DNA of 46,425 nucleotides from Burkholderiaceae bacterium (GTDB taxonomy: Bacteria; Pseudomonadota; Gammaproteobacteria; Burkholderiales; Burkholderiaceae_C). This document shows, piece by piece, positions 8,718 to 15,786 of the stretch (its first letter is position 1; every line of letters starts with the position of its first letter). The translations under genes and the position numbers were made by a program. Below the pieces are notes generated by a model that did no database searches, had not been told where the DNA came from, and saw nothing but the letters and a program-made list of their open reading frames with translations. The stretch is taken from positions 1-46,425 of the forward strand of contig JANJVG010000178.1 of NCBI GenBank assembly GCA_024710165.1, given 5' to 3'.

Positions 8718-8782
8718 TGCTATTATTTTGATAGCTATTCGCGCTTATCCGATAAGCGACAGAGGCCAAAAACACTTAAAAA
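8718..8782 (+). repeat. Repeat family A, copy 1
   Basis: TGCTATTATTTTGATAGCT, then GCGCTTATCCGATAAGCG and AGGCCAAAAA. It is the clearest copy of a roughly 65-bp intergenic repeat found nine times in the window. It starts directly after the norR stop and ends just before the ATPase gene. Confidence 0.85.
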
Positions 8783-8789
8783 CCACCCC

Positions 8790-10082
8790 ATGATCGACCA
8801 CCTCCACCTGCGCCACATCAAGGCCTGGCACGACAGCGGGCCGGTGCGGCTGGCGCCCGTCACCATGCTGCTGGGCAGCAACTCGTCGGGCAAGTCCACG
8901 CTGCTGCAAAGCCTGCTGCTGCTCAAGCAGACCGTGGCCGCGCCCGACCGCACCGTGCACCTGCACCTGGGCCACAGCGACGCGGGCGACCCGGTGCAGC
9001 TCGGCAGCTTTGCCGACCTGCTCTCGCAGGGCGTGGCCGCGCCGCGCCACTGCAGCATGGCGCTGGGCTTTGCGCGGCCCGAGGGCGAGCGCGTGCGCCA
9101 GGGCTACTTTGCCTGCACCTACGGCCAGACCGCCCAGGGCGCCGTGGCCGTGCAGGCGCTGGAGCTGGCCACCGTGGCGCGTCGCTTTCGGGCACTGCGG
9201 CGCGCGCGCGGCGCCTACGCGCTGTATGTGGACGACGAGGCCCGCCCCCGTGGCACCAGCCCGCTGTACGCGCCCGAGCGCTCCATCGCCCTGCCCGCCC
9301 CCGCGCTGGCGCTGCTGGGGGCCGACGCGCAGCACGCGCAGCACGCGCAGGACCTGAGCCTGGCACTGCGCTGCGCGCTGGAATCCATCGTCCACCTCGG
9401 CCCGCTGCGCCGCCTGCCCGCGCGCGACCACGCCTGGACCGGCGCCCCGCCCGGCGACCTGGGCAGCGACGGCCAGCAGGCCATCAACGCACTGCTGGCG
9501 AGCGCCCTGCTGCGCACCGACACCCAGGGCCAGGTGCTGCACAAGGTGGCGCACTGGCTGGCGCGCATGGGCATGGCCGAACAGCTCAGCGTGCGCCCCG
9601 TGGGCCGCACCGGCCGCTACGAACTGCTGGTGCACCATGACGGCGTGGCCGCCAACCTGCGCGATGTGGGCGTGGGTGTGGCCCAGGTGCTGCCGGTGCT
9701 GGCCGTCGCCTACTGCGCCCCGCCGGGCAGCACCATCCTGGTGGAAGAACCCGAAATCCACCTGCACCCCCAGGCCCAGGCCGTGCTGGCCGAGGTGTTT
9801 GCCGAGGCCAGCCAGCAACGCCAGGTGCAGTTTCTCGTCGAGACACATTCCGAACACCTGTTCCGCCGCATGCAGACCCTGATCGCCCGGCGCCAGACCA
9901 GCCCCAGCCACTGCCGCATGCTGTTTGTGCAACGCCAGGGCGCACAGGCCGTGCTCGTGCCGCTGGAGGTGGACGAGTTTGGCGCCGTGCGCAACTGGCC
10001 GCCCCAGTTCTTTGGCGACGCGATGGGCGAAGCGCGCGAACAGGCCCGCGCCCGCGCCCAGCGGCTGCGAGAAGATCAGTGA
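8790..10082 (+). CDS. AAA/ABC-type ATPase with DUF3696-like C-terminus
   Basis: 430 residues. An SMC/OLD-like stand-alone ATPase: Walker A LLGSNSSGKST at residues 27-37, a central variable region, Walker B ILVEEPEIHLHP near 315 and the following VETHSEHLF near 350. The C-terminal NWPPQFFGDAM looks like the DUF3696 signature. Proteins of this class usually work with a nuclease encoded next to them, often in phage defence. The next gene is a PIN nuclease and the third an RNA ligase, all on this strand. The gap to the PIN gene (165 bp) is filled by a hairpin repeat, so joint transcription is not certain. ATG at 8790; no membrane segments. The function is inferred from domain and context only. 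Confidence 0.8.
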   Translation: MIDHLHLRHIKAWHDSGPVRLAPVTMLLGSNSSGKSTLLQSLLLLKQTVAAPDRTVHLHLGHSDAGDPVQLGSFADLLSQGVAAPRHCSMALGFARPEGERVRQGYFACTYGQTAQGAVAVQALELATVARRFRALRRARGAYALYVDDEARPRGTSPLYAPERSIALPAPALALLGADAQHAQHAQDLSLALRCALESIVHLGPLRRLPARDHAWTGAPPGDLGSDGQQAINALLASALLRTDTQGQVLHKVAHWLARMGMAEQLSVRPVGRTGRYELLVHHDGVAANLRDVGVGVAQVLPVLAVAYCAPPGSTILVEEPEIHLHPQAQAVLAEVFAEASQQRQVQFLVETHSEHLFRRMQTLIARRQTSPSHCRMLFVQRQGAQAVLVPLEVDEFGAVRNWPPQFFGDAMGEAREQARARAQRLREDQ

Positions 10083-10196
10083 CAACCCCCTGTGGCGCTT
10101 CGCGCCTTCCCCCTTCTCTTGCAGCGCTACGCGCTGCGGAAGGGGGACGCCACCAGCGCGGCGGGGCGGCCCTTGCGCGGTGGCCGCTGGCCTGGC
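10083..10196 (+). repeat. Repeat family B, copy 1 (hairpin repeat)
   Basis: Begins CAACCCCCTGTG and contains a strong hairpin (CCCCCTTCTCTTGCAGCGC against GCGCTGCGGAAGGGGG), then GCGGCGGGGCGGCCCTTGCG. Near-identical units lie at 30252-30374 (inverted) and 39719-39836. It starts at the ATPase stop codon and fills the gap before the PIN gene; it may act as a terminator or mRNA 3' stabiliser. Confidence 0.8.
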
Positions 10197-10247
10197 CGCG
10201 CCCATTGCATACATCACAAACACTCTGCGCGGAAAGGAACCATTGAG

Positions 10248-10793
10248 ATGCAGGCCCGCCTGGTGGACACCAATGTGCTCATCGTGGCCAGCGCGGCCGA
10301 CGAGGGCTCGCCCTTCCGCGCCGAATCCACCCCCGTGGAAGAGGCCGTTCTGCGCCAGCAGGTGCTGGACTGGCTCGAAGCTTTCGAGAGCGACCCCAGG
10401 CGCCATGCCGTGCTCGATGTGGACTGGCATGTCTGCGGCGAGTACCGCCACAAGCTCACCGAGCAGGACTACGGCTGGCTGGCCATGATGCACAAGATGG
10501 ACCGCGGCGAGGTCGTGTGGGTCGATGTGCTGCTGGACAAGAACGGCAACGCCGTGCTGCCCCCCGAACTGGCCGAGGCCGTGACCGACCTGGCCGACCG
10601 CAAGATGGTGGCCGCCGCGCTCGCGGCCCTGGACGCAGGCCACGCCTGCCAGATCACCAACGCCAGCGACACCGACTGGATCGACTGCCAGCAGGCCCTG
10701 CACACCGTGGGGCTGGAGGTGGAAAACCTGCTTCCCGAGTGGCTGCAAGGCCGCTGGCACCAGAAACACCCGCCCCAGCGGCGCGCAAAATAG
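10248..10793 (+). CDS. PIN-domain nuclease
   Basis: 181 residues from ATG at 10248. A probable Mg-dependent ribonuclease fold: the first strand RLVDTNVLI carries D7 and N9, E65 lies in CGEYRHKL, D117 in DLADRKMVAAAL, and the last acidic cluster is D141/D143 in NASDTDW. These are the usual PIN positions. It is longer than a VapC toxin (about 130 residues), with an extra segment at about 15-45 and a C-terminal tail, and no antitoxin gene precedes it. An in-frame upstream extension would translate the family B repeat, so I reject it. The RNA ligase starts 7 bp after its stop, so these two genes form an operon. Pairing a nuclease with an end-joining ligase suggests cut-and-reseal RNA processing. 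Confidence 0.75.
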   Translation: MQARLVDTNVLIVASAADEGSPFRAESTPVEEAVLRQQVLDWLEAFESDPRRHAVLDVDWHVCGEYRHKLTEQDYGWLAMMHKMDRGEVVWVDVLLDKNGNAVLPPELAEAVTDLADRKMVAAALAALDAGHACQITNASDTDWIDCQQALHTVGLEVENLLPEWLQGRWHQKHPPQRRAK

Positions 10794-10800
10794 GGTTCTT

Positions 10801-11481
10801 ATGTCTGAAGATTTTTTCCGCTTCCCCCACACCCCGCACATCGCCTGGCTGGCCACGGGCGAGCCGCGCGACGACAAGGTGTTCTCCCGCGCCGAGGCTG
10901 AAGAGCTGCTCAGCGGCCCCGTGGTGCTGGAAGAAAAGCTCGACGGCGCCAACCTGGGCTTCTCGGTCTCGCCCGACGGCGTGCTGCGCGCCCAGAACCG
11001 GGGCCAGTACCTGCCCCAGCCCTTCCACGGACAGTTCGCCCGCCTGGGCCCGTGGCTGGCCGCGCACGAGGACAAACTCTTCGACGCCCTGGGCACGCAC
11101 CTGGTCGCCTTTGGCGAATGGTGCGCCGCGCGCCACTCGCTCGACTACGCCACGCTGCCCGACTGGTGGATGCTGTTCGACGTGTACGACCGCCAGGAGC
11201 AGCGCTTCTGGAGCACCACGCGCCGCAACGCCTGGGCGGCCGAAATGGGCTTCAATACCGTGCCGCGCCTGTATGCCGGCGAAGTCACGCTGGACCAACT
11301 GCGCGACTGGGTGCACGCCCACGACAGCCAGTTCCGCCAGGGCCACCTGGAAGGCATCGTGATCCGGCGCGAGAACGCCGACTGGCTGGAGAACCGGGCC
11401 AAATTGGTGCGCGCGGACTTCACGCAGACCATCGAGGCGCACTGGAAGAGCCGGGCACTGGAGTGGAACCGGGTGGTTTGA
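10801..11481 (+). CDS. ATP-dependent RNA ligase (Rnl family)
   Basis: 226 residues from ATG at 10801. Nucleotidyltransferase that would seal RNA ends through a lysyl-AMP intermediate. Motifs: I EEKLDGAN with nucleophile K46; III FGEW at 104-107; IIIa LFDVYD at 125-130; IV EGIVIR at 184-189; V RAKLVR at 199-204. The length fits a core catalytic domain without large appendages. It lies 7 bp downstream of the PIN nuclease gene and two genes after a DUF3696-type ATPase. No kinase or phosphatase for healing ends is visible next to it, so its substrates may already carry 3'-OH/5'-P ends. RNA specificity is assumed from similarity; a DNA ligase role is less likely because NTP-type DNA ligases have an OB domain. 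Confidence 0.82.
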   Translation: MSEDFFRFPHTPHIAWLATGEPRDDKVFSRAEAEELLSGPVVLEEKLDGANLGFSVSPDGVLRAQNRGQYLPQPFHGQFARLGPWLAAHEDKLFDALGTHLVAFGEWCAARHSLDYATLPDWWMLFDVYDRQEQRFWSTTRRNAWAAEMGFNTVPRLYAGEVTLDQLRDWVHAHDSQFRQGHLEGIVIRRENADWLENRAKLVRADFTQTIEAHWKSRALEWNRVV

Positions 11482-11831
11482 GGGGTGGGTGGGCAATACT
11501 GCGAAAAATGCGGCGCAAGCGGCTGCCGTATTCAACCGAGCGCTGGATGCAGACTTGATTCGTGTGACCTACTCCGAACACTCCCGGGCAGGCTACGTTG
11601 AGCACTGGGCTTGCGGTTTCTTGATCGGGTTTTGATTCCCGGCCAGCCCTGCAGAATTTTTGGCCGCATTCCAGGAATACGGTCCAAAGCGGTTCAGTCC
11701 GACCTTCCGCATCGTCCCGTCGCCTTCGATGGTGTTGCGACTCCTGTGCGCCGCCCGCACAAACACAACGCACACGCGGGGCCCGTGAGGTACGCGTACG
11801 ATGAATGTCTCTACGCCCCAAAGACAGATCC
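11482..11831. other. Gene-free 350-bp interval
   Basis: After the RNA ligase stop there are 350 bp with visibly lower G+C than the neighbours. Reading frames exist on both strands but none has a ribosome-binding site plus recognisable protein features. No tRNA-like cloverleaf, direct repeats or IS ends are seen. It may carry the promoter of the following small gene and relics of older sequence. Confidence 0.4.
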
Positions 11832-12233
11832 ATGCCCACCAAAACAAGCACCGCCACCCCCGCCGCCGCCAAGAGCAAGCCAAAGACAGCCGCCAAACCG
11901 GCTGCCAAGCCTTTCCTGCGGTTTCACCACTCGGCCCCTTTGCGGGCCAAGACGCTGAAAGTGCTGGAGACGGTGGAGAACGCCGACAAGCCGACCGAGC
12001 ATTCCGGACCCCTCACGGACCTGATTCTGGAGTTGACGGATGCCGGCATGGATCAGTTTTTTCTGCAGTCGCTCAAGGCCACCAAGGCGAATTTTGTGGT
12101 GCAGCAGTCGGCGTCGCTGGGCTTGTCGGGGGTGCAGAAGGTGATGGGCACGGTGATCCGCAACATCATCGGCCGCATGGACGACAAGCAGTTGCTGTCG
12201 GTCTGCGGGTCGATTCGCCAGTTCATGGTGTAA
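11832..12233 (+). CDS. Conserved-looking hypothetical protein with Ala/Lys/Pro-rich N-terminus
   Basis: 133 residues from ATG at 11832. Residues 1-30 are a low-complexity basic tail (TKTSTATPAAAKSKPKTAAK) like those of histone H1-like or phasin-type proteins. The remainder is a compact, probably helical domain (PLTDLILELTDAGMDQFFLQ; GVQKVMGTVIRNIIGRMDDK). No transmembrane segment or signal peptide. I do not recognise the family. The basic tail could bind nucleic acid, but this is a guess. The gene stands alone and is followed by an inverted copy of repeat A that abuts its stop codon. Confidence 0.65.
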   Translation: MPTKTSTATPAAAKSKPKTAAKPAAKPFLRFHHSAPLRAKTLKVLETVENADKPTEHSGPLTDLILELTDAGMDQFFLQSLKATKANFVVQQSASLGLSGVQKVMGTVIRNIIGRMDDKQLLSVCGSIRQFMV

Positions 12234-12235
12234 TT

Positions 12236-12296
12236 TTTAGTCAAATTCGGCCCTGGCGCTTATCCATCAAGCGTTAGCAGCTATCATTTTTAAACA
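12236..12296 (-). repeat. Repeat family A, copy 2 (inverted)
   Basis: Read on the minus strand: ATGATAGCTGCTAACGCTTG, then GGATAAGCGCCAGGGCCGAA. It begins 3 bp after the stop of the 133-residue protein and lies between two convergent genes. Confidence 0.75.
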
Positions 12297-12334
12297 ACCC
12301 ACTCCGGGCGAAGCATGGCTACGCCGCGGGCGAC

Positions 12335-13768
12335 TCAGCCCGGCCCGGATGAACCGGGCGCGAACCGGATGTGGTTGCGGCCATCTTCCTTGGCCTGGTA
12401 CATGGCCGCATCGGCCCGGTCGATCAGGCGGTCCTGGCTCTCGTCGCGGCCGTGGAAGACCACCACGCCAATGCTGGCGGTGCACTGGTGACCGATGGCC
12501 GGGGCGTTAGGCGCCGCACGAAGCACATAGGGCTCGGCCAGGTGCAGGCGGATTTTCTCTGCGACAACGGCAGCTTGGGCGACAGCCTCGTGCTGCTTGG
12601 TGTCCAGCTCGCACAGCAGCACGACGAACTCGTCCCCGCCAAAGCGCGCCACGGTATCGGCTGCGCGCACGCAGGCTTTCAGGCGCGCGGCCACCTCGAT
12701 GAGCAGCAGGTCGCCCACGCCGTGGCCATGCTGGTCGTTGAGGGGCTTGAAGTTGTCGAGGTCGAGAAACAGCAGCGCCCCATGGTGGTGGCTGCGCTTG
12801 CTGGCCGACATGGCCTGGTCCAGGTGCTCCAGCATCAGGCGGCGGTTGGCCAGGTGGGTGAGCGGGTCGTGGAAGGCGAGCTGGCGCACCTGCTCTTGCA
12901 GCCGCTTGCGCTCGGTGATCTCGCGCGTGATGCCGTGGTAGCCGATGATTTCGCCCTGCGCGTTGCGGTCGGGCTTGGAGAGCACCTCGCCCCAGACCAG
13001 GCGGCCATCCTTGCAGCGGTGCTGCACCTCGAAGTTCAGAAACCCGACCGGCGTGCCGGCCGCCTCTTCGAGTGCCCTCCGCGCGATCATGGCTTTCACC
13101 ACGGCGACGCCTTCGTCGTTGAACATGTCAAACACATGGCGGCCCACCACCTCGTCGGCCCGAAAGCCGCGCAGGCGTTCGTCCGCCGGGCTGATGTAGG
13201 TGACGATGAGCCGGGCGTCGGTGCGCCACAGCACATCTTGCGCGTCTTCGGTGAGCAGGCGGTACAGGGCCTGGCTGTCGTGCAGCGCCTGGGTGCGTTC
13301 GGCCACCTGGGCCTGCAGGGCGCTGTTCTGCTCCTGCAGGCTGTGGAGCGGGAAAACCTCGCCATCCTGCGTGCTTTGGTAGGGAACGGAATAGCTGCAG
13401 TGCACGATCATCCACTCGGCCCCTTCCAGACGGAAGATCAGCACCAGCCTTGCCACCTCCCTCGACAACTGGTGCCCGCCAGTGGGCAGGTGGATATGAA
13501 AGAAGGCGGTGACCACCACCACGTCGTCGCATAGGTCCTGCAGGGCGATATCGAGCAGCTCCATGCGGATGCAGCCGGGCACCTGGGCAAAGTCCTGCCG
13601 GGTGATGCGGACCCACTCCTCGCGGTCGCGGATCAGTTGGCTTCCGCTGCCGGGGTAGCCGCTGAAGTTCTGGCTGAAGCGCGCGGTCAGGCGGTCATCC
13701 CGCCCGGCGTACATCGCGATGTACTCGTCGAACAGCTCGCGAATCTTGCGCTGGCGATCTGGGTGCAT
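12335..13768 (-). CDS. NTF2/SnoaL-like - PAS - GGDEF diguanylate cyclase
   Basis: 477 residues from ATG at 13766-13768 (a longer TTG start is possible but weaker). Residues about 1-130 look like an NTF2/SnoaL-type cone domain (LFDEYIAMYAGRDDRLTARF; WVRITRQDF; LIFRLEGAEWMIVHCSYS). A short coiled coil follows (LQEQNSALQAQVAERTQALH), then a PAS/PAC at about 165-300 and a GGDEF at about 310-470. The cyclase site ARFGGDEFVVLL near 376 is intact, so it should make c-di-GMP from two GTP. No membrane segment, so a soluble sensor, perhaps of a small ligand in the cone domain. Divergent from the threonine ammonia-lyase gene. Confidence 0.88.
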   Translation of the reverse strand: MHPDRQRKIRELFDEYIAMYAGRDDRLTARFSQNFSGYPGSGSQLIRDREEWVRITRQDFAQVPGCIRMELLDIALQDLCDDVVVVTAFFHIHLPTGGHQLSREVARLVLIFRLEGAEWMIVHCSYSVPYQSTQDGEVFPLHSLQEQNSALQAQVAERTQALHDSQALYRLLTEDAQDVLWRTDARLIVTYISPADERLRGFRADEVVGRHVFDMFNDEGVAVVKAMIARRALEEAAGTPVGFLNFEVQHRCKDGRLVWGEVLSKPDRNAQGEIIGYHGITREITERKRLQEQVRQLAFHDPLTHLANRRLMLEHLDQAMSASKRSHHHGALLFLDLDNFKPLNDQHGHGVGDLLLIEVAARLKACVRAADTVARFGGDEFVVLLCELDTKQHEAVAQAAVVAEKIRLHLAEPYVLRAAPNAPAIGHQCTASIGVVVFHGRDESQDRLIDRADAAMYQAKEDGRNHIRFAPGSSGPG

Positions 13769-13953
13769 GGTGCTGATGGTCCGGTGATCGGGAATTTCGG
13801 GCAAAGCCCATGGCCGCCCGGAGCGCGGGCAGCGATGCGCGCAATGACTCTACACCGGCCCCGGCCGAAGGGTGCATGAATCCCTATTTTCCCTGAGGCG
13901 CATCTGACAAAAATCCATCCCGCCATACGGCATTCGCCGCCACAATGCTGTGC

Positions 13954-15153
13954 ATGATCACCCTTCAAGACATCCAGGACGCAGCATCCCGCCTACAAGG
14001 CCAGGTGCTGGAGACGCCGTGTGTGGAATCCCGAACGCTCTCGCAGATTGTGGGCGCGCAGGTGTTCCTCAAGTTTGAAAACCTGCAGTTCACCGCCTCC
14101 TTCAAGGAACGCGGGGCCTGCAACAAGCTCACGCTGCTGACGCCCGAGGAGCGCGCGCACGGCGTGGTGGCCATGAGTGCGGGCAACCATGCGCAGGGCG
14201 TGGCCTACCACGCGCAGCGGCTGGGACTTCGGGCGGTGATCGTGATGCCGCGCTTCACGCCTGGCGTGAAGGTGGAGCGCACGCGCGGCTTTGGCGCCGA
14301 AGTGGTGCTGCATGGCGACACGCTGGAGGAGGCACGTGCGCACGCCTACCGCCTGGCCGACACCGAGGGGCTGGTGTTCGTCCACCCCTACGATGATGAA
14401 GCGGTGGCTGCCGGGCAAGGCACGCTGGGGCTGGAGCTGCTGCGCGCCGTGCCCGACCTGGACACACTGGTGATTGCGGTGGGCGGCGGCGGGCTGATTG
14501 CGGGCGTGGCCACGGCGGCCAAGGCACTGCGGCCCGCCATCGAGGTCATTGGCGTGCAGACGTCACGCTTCCCGGCCATGGTGAATGCCGTGAAGGGCAC
14601 GCACCACCCGCAGGGCACGTCGACCATTGCCGAGGGCATTGCCGTGGGTTCGCCGGGCAAGATCACTCAGGAAGTGGTGAAGCGGCTGGTGGACGACCTG
14701 GTGCTGGTGGACGAAGGCGACATCGAGCAGGCGGTGCTGATGCTGCTGGAGATTGAAAAGACACTGGTGGAGGGCGCGGGCGCTGCGGGGCTGGCGGCGC
14801 TTTTGCGCTACCCCGAGCGCTTTAAGGGCAAGCGGGTGGGGCTGGTGCTGTGCGGCGGCAACATCGACCCACTGCTGCTGGCGGCCATCATCGAGCGCGG
14901 CATGGTCCGCTCGGGGCGGCTGGCGCGCATCCGCGTGAGTGCGCGCGATGTGCCAGGCGCCCTGGCCCGCATTACCGCGGCTCTGGCCGAAGTGGGCGCC
15001 AACATTGAAGAGGTGCACCACCAGCGTGCCTTCACCATGCTGGCGGCGCAGAACGTGGACATTGAACTGGTGCTGCAAACCCGCGGCCATGCGCATGTGG
15101 ACGAGGTGCTCAGGCACCTGCAGGCCACGGGCATGACGGCAAACAAGGTGTAG
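13954..15153 (+). CDS. ilvA: Threonine ammonia-lyase (threonine dehydratase) with ACT domain
   Basis: 399 residues from ATG at 13954 (another in-frame ATG lies three codons upstream). A PLP enzyme turning threonine into 2-oxobutanoate and ammonia, the first step to isoleucine. The PLP lysine is K51 in TASFKERGA; AMSAGNHAQGVAYHA and the glycine loop VGGGGLIAG are family hallmarks. The C-terminal roughly 75 residues (SARDVPGALARITAALAEVG) form a single ACT domain. This architecture matches the short TdcB/IlvA form rather than the 500-residue E. coli IlvA with two ACT-like domains. The ligand (valine/isoleucine or another effector) cannot be read from sequence. Divergent from the PAS-GGDEF gene. 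Confidence 0.92.
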   Translation: MITLQDIQDAASRLQGQVLETPCVESRTLSQIVGAQVFLKFENLQFTASFKERGACNKLTLLTPEERAHGVVAMSAGNHAQGVAYHAQRLGLRAVIVMPRFTPGVKVERTRGFGAEVVLHGDTLEEARAHAYRLADTEGLVFVHPYDDEAVAAGQGTLGLELLRAVPDLDTLVIAVGGGGLIAGVATAAKALRPAIEVIGVQTSRFPAMVNAVKGTHHPQGTSTIAEGIAVGSPGKITQEVVKRLVDDLVLVDEGDIEQAVLMLLEIEKTLVEGAGAAGLAALLRYPERFKGKRVGLVLCGGNIDPLLLAAIIERGMVRSGRLARIRVSARDVPGALARITAALAEVGANIEEVHHQRAFTMLAAQNVDIELVLQTRGHAHVDEVLRHLQATGMTANKV

Positions 15154-15240
15154 CCGGCACAGCCCTTGGGGACACCGTCAGCACGATGGCGCGCCAGCCG
15201 CTAGAATTTTTGCCACACACCCACTCCGGAGACCTGAACC

Positions 15241-15387
15241 ATGTCGCAACCCAGCCACCACCCCACCCCTGCCACGCCCTCCGACGACCCAGTGGAAGCC
15301 GTGGTGCACTACATGCCCGTGGTGCTGCCGGTGGTGGGCGGCATCATGATCTTCCTGCTGGCCATGATTGCCGTGACCATGGCCTGA
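15241..15387 (+). CDS. Small single-span membrane protein (48 aa)
   Basis: 48 residues with a polar, His/Pro-rich N-terminus (MSQPSHHPTPATPSDD) and one hydrophobic helix near the C-terminus (YMPVVLPVVGGIMIFLLAMI), ending AVTMA. A ribosome-binding sequence (CCGGAGA) precedes the ATG at 15241 by 8 bp, and a strong rho-independent terminator follows at 15414, so it looks like a real, separately terminated gene. Likely an inner-membrane microprotein with the N-terminus on either side. I do not recognise a family. Confidence 0.7.
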   Translation: MSQPSHHPTPATPSDDPVEAVVHYMPVVLPVVGGIMIFLLAMIAVTMA

Positions 15388-15413
15388 GCCAGCACCTGGC
15401 TCCATCGCCAGCC

Positions 15414-15450
15414 AACCCCGGGCAGCCCTGCTCCCGGGGTTTTGTTTTTG
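15414..15450 (+). terminator. Rho-independent terminator
   Basis: AACCCCGGG pairs with CCCGGGGTT around a 10-base loop and is followed by TTGTTTTTG. It ends the small membrane protein gene (and possibly read-through from the threonine ammonia-lyase). Confidence 0.85.
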
Positions 15451-15553
15451 CCCGCGCTGCGTGTGCCGCACCCCGGCAAAGGCCTCCGGACGGGAGTGGC
15501 GAGAATCCGAAAAACGCATAAACCAATGTTTTTTTTGCATACATCTTGCCACT

Positions 15554-15564
15554 GTCTGACAGAC
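15554..15564. promoter_or_regulatory. Palindrome in the pckG upstream region
   Basis: GTCTGACAGAC is a perfect dyad about 220 bp before pckG, next to an AT-rich tract (TTTTTTTTGCATACATCTTG). It could be an operator or promoter element; no regulator is assigned. Confidence 0.3.
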
Positions 15565-15679
15565 AAACGGTCGGCAGATTCATAAAATCGTCATCCCAGC
15601 CGACCCGCGGATTCCGTGGCCTAGCCTCCACCCCGTGGTGGCGCACCCATGGCCCCGCCCGCCGAGGGAGCACCCAAGC

Positions 15680-15762
15680 CGTTTTTTCAAAGGCAGCGCT
15701 CAGCACCCGCACCAGCGCAGGCCCCGCAGTGACACCGCCCGTCCGCTTCCTTTGAAAAAACG
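15680..15762 (+). promoter_or_regulatory. 14-bp inverted repeat in the pckG leader
   Basis: CGTTTTTTCAAAGG at 15680-15693 and its exact complement CCTTTGAAAAAACG at 15749-15762 are separated by 55 bp, 24 bp upstream of the pckG start. In RNA this would form a long-loop stem just before the ribosome-binding site (AAGGAAG); in DNA it could be a paired operator. Confidence 0.5.
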
Positions 15763-15786
15763 TTTTTCAACTTAAGGAAGCTCCCG

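Noticed and set aside
10092-10247. N-terminal extension of the PIN protein
   Set aside because: It would translate the family B repeat, which also occurs outside genes; ATG at 10248 starts exactly at the PIN fold.
11611-11660. tRNA-like 3' end (GATTCCCGGCC)
   Set aside because: The T-loop consensus is broken and no acceptor or anticodon arm can be folded around it.
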